A stretch of DNA of 7,709 nucleotides from an uncultured Clostridia bacterium (GTDB lineage: Bacteria; Bacillota; Clostridia; UBA1381): contig CAKSPN010000077.1 in assembly GCA_934481375.1 (NCBI GenBank), positions 1-7,709 on the forward strand, read 5' to 3'. Of the stretch, positions 6,471 to 7,709 are shown piece after piece. Position 1 is the first letter of the stretch. Every line of letters begins with the position of its first letter. Below the pieces are notes generated by a model. It saw only the letters and a list, made by a program, of their open reading frames with translations. It searched no databases and was not told the DNA's origin. The position numbers and the translations under genes were made by a program.

Positions 6471-7169
6471 TTATTTTCTTTTTTTAATATCATGTTCGGT
6501 AATCAGCTGCAATATATTCAATGCATTAAGATCCTTTACCATATCCCTTGAATTGCTGTAACCGAGTTTTTTCATTATTCTCGTTATTGCCGTATGCACC
6601 GACACCAGCTCCACACACCGTATATCGGCTATCTCACGCCGTGTCTTGCCCATACAGAAATACCTCAACGTTTCTATTTCCGTCGGCGATAGATTACACA
6701 TCATATTCACAAGATACATAAGGCTTGTTTTTTCTCTTTTCATCTTGACAAATTCGCTGACTATCTTTTGCGCTATATTATGGTTTAGAGTAACATCTTT
6801 ATTATACGCATTTATTATAGCGTCAAACAGCTCGTTCTGCGGTACGCTTTTTAATATATAATCAACCGCCCCTGCCTCAAAGGCTTCAAATATCAATTTA
6901 TCATCATCATGAATGGTAAGTATAATTATACTTGCACCCGGCAGATACTCCAATATTGCCTTTGTCGCTTCTATTCCCGCTTTTTCACTTTCCATTTGTA
7001 TGTCCATAAGTATAATATCGGGCTTTGTTTTCAATGCCAGCTCTTTTATCTGTGCACCGCTTTTCGCAGACGCAACAACCTCCATATCACTGCGTGACGA
7101 TATTAACTCAACAAAATGCTTGTTGATAGACTCCATATCTTCACATACCGCAACTCTTATCTTTGCCAT
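6471..7169 (-). CDS. NarL/FixJ-family response regulator, REC plus LuxR helix-turn-helix
   Basis: This 232-residue DNA-binding regulator is the cytoplasmic partner of the overlapping kinase. The receiver domain (about 3-120) has all the expected residues: the acidic pair Glu10-Asp11, phospho-acceptor Asp56 in DIILMDIQM, switch Thr85 in IIILTIHDDD and Lys107 in DYILKSVP. A linker (121-155) leads to a LuxR-type helix-turn-helix (about 158-216) with LSPTEIETLRYFCMGKTRREIA and a recognition helix around VSVHTAITRIMKKLG. That helix is the normal length but diverged from the usual SEKTVKNHV pattern. The start ATG (7169-7167) lies inside the last codons of the kinase gene, with AAGG 4 bases upstream and GGGGGA further back. 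The gene ends at a strong terminator and the next operon is a sugar importer, so that operon is its most likely target. The family is certain; the target is inferred. Confidence 0.93.
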   Translation of the reverse strand: MAKIRVAVCEDMESINKHFVELISSRSDMEVVASAKSGAQIKELALKTKPDIILMDIQMESEKAGIEATKAILEYLPGASIIILTIHDDDKLIFEAFEAGAVDYILKSVPQNELFDAIINAYNKDVTLNHNIAQKIVSEFVKMKREKTSLMYLVNMMCNLSPTEIETLRYFCMGKTRREIADIRCVELVSVHTAITRIMKKLGYSNSRDMVKDLNALNILQLITEHDIKKRK

Positions 7170-7709
7170 TGTACCTTATCCCCCTCGCTCTTTATTTGAC
7201 AAATTGACCTTTCAGCCAAAGGCAAAAGAATCTCAAACTCTGTAAACTTGCCGTATTTACTTCGGAATAAGATTTGTCCGCCAATGGAGTTTATGACGCC
7301 GAGTGCAAACGACAGTCCTACTCCCCAATTCTGCGCCGTTTTCTTTGTGGAAAACAGCGGAGTAAATATCCTTTTGTAATCTTTTTTCATTATTCCGCAG
7401 CCATTGTCACGTATATACATACACAGCCAACCGCTCTCGGTCTGAATACGTATATCTATTCTGCCGTTGCCTTCCCCTTTTCGGGATATTGCATCAACCG
7501 CATTCTTTAACAGATTTATCAGTGTTTCCTCTATAAGCATGCTGTCTGCACTGATATAAATGCTATTATTCTCATAACTCTTGGTTATGGTTATATCCGG
7601 CGGTATCTTTGCTTCAATGATTGCATTATCAATGCAGTCTATAAGATTGACGTCCTCTATTATCTCCGTCTGCGTATTATACAGATTTAATATATATGTG
7701 AGCTTATTC
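7157..7709 (-). CDS. Sensor histidine kinase, C-terminal ATPase part only (N-terminus beyond window)
   Basis: The frame is open from the right edge (first full codon at 7708-7706) to the TAA at 7159-7157, giving 183 residues. The in-frame ATG at 7540 is internal, because homology continues upstream of it. The visible part is a HATPase_c domain: N box IEETLINLLKNAVDAI (59-74), G1 box DNGCGI (101-106), F box region IFTPLFSTK (114-122) and G2 box GVGLSFALGVI (129-139). The phospho-accepting histidine, dimerisation helices and sensor lie outside the window, so the signal is unknown. The N box with NAVDAI and the PLFSTK F box resemble NtrB/HisKA-type kinases more than the NarX/DesK (HisKA_3) type that usually pairs with NarL-like regulators. 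It overlaps the response regulator by 13 bases, so the two are translated together. Confidence 0.9.
   Translation of the reverse strand, partial: NKLTYILNLYNTQTEIIEDVNLIDCIDNAIIEAKIPPDITITKSYENNSIYISADSMLIEETLINLLKNAVDAISRKGEGNGRIDIRIQTESGWLCMYIRDNGCGIMKKDYKRIFTPLFSTKKTAQNWGVGLSFALGVINSIGGQILFRSKYGKFTEFEILLPLAERSICQIKSEGDKVQWQR

Noticed and set aside
7157..7540. Histidine kinase starting at the internal ATG 7540-7538
   Set aside because: The same frame stays open to the right edge with kinase-like sequence, and the N box begins before a full domain would fit. The ATG is an internal methionine and the true start is outside the window.

Overview
All genes in this window lie on the minus strand, so transcription runs from high to low coordinates. 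The style points to a Gram-positive anaerobe of the Clostridia: strong AGGAGG-type ribosome binding sites, a lipobox-anchored sugar-binding protein, a CUT1 transporter without its own ATPase, and AT-rich spacers around moderately GC-rich genes. A plant-glycan-degrading gut lineage such as Monoglobus or a relative is possible, but that is a guess from protein style and not a taxonomic assignment.

Upstream block (7709 to 6427): the C-terminal ATPase part of a sensor histidine kinase, cut by the window edge, overlaps by 13 bases a NarL/FixJ-type response regulator with a LuxR helix-turn-helix. A strong, nearly symmetric intrinsic terminator begins within a few bases of the regulator stop codon.

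Control region (about 6426 to 6237): this gene-free stretch carries a good extended -10 promoter (TTTACA, 17 bases, TAGAAT preceded by TGA). Several inverted repeats lie on or upstream of it and are candidate operators, plausibly for the adjacent response regulator.

Transport block (6236 to 3049): a family 1 extracellular sugar-binding lipoprotein, a MalF/UgpA-like permease and a MalG/AraQ-like permease form a tight CUT1 oligosaccharide importer operon, with 4- and 13-base gaps. No ATPase is present; a shared MsmK-type ATPase encoded elsewhere is the usual arrangement.

Exoprotein block (2943 to 1): two consecutive secreted proteins follow, and the second is cut by the left edge. Three segments in the two proteins look like diverged copies of one beta-sandwich (concanavalin/LamG-like) module. 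The 567-residue protein ends in a separate short beta module. A perfect 26-bp palindrome that would form an RNA hairpin lies between the two genes.

Taken together, this looks like a glycan-utilisation locus: a two-component system probably senses a signal, an ABC importer takes up an oligosaccharide, and large secreted proteins of unknown function may bind or process the polymer outside the cell. The substrate cannot be told from this sequence.
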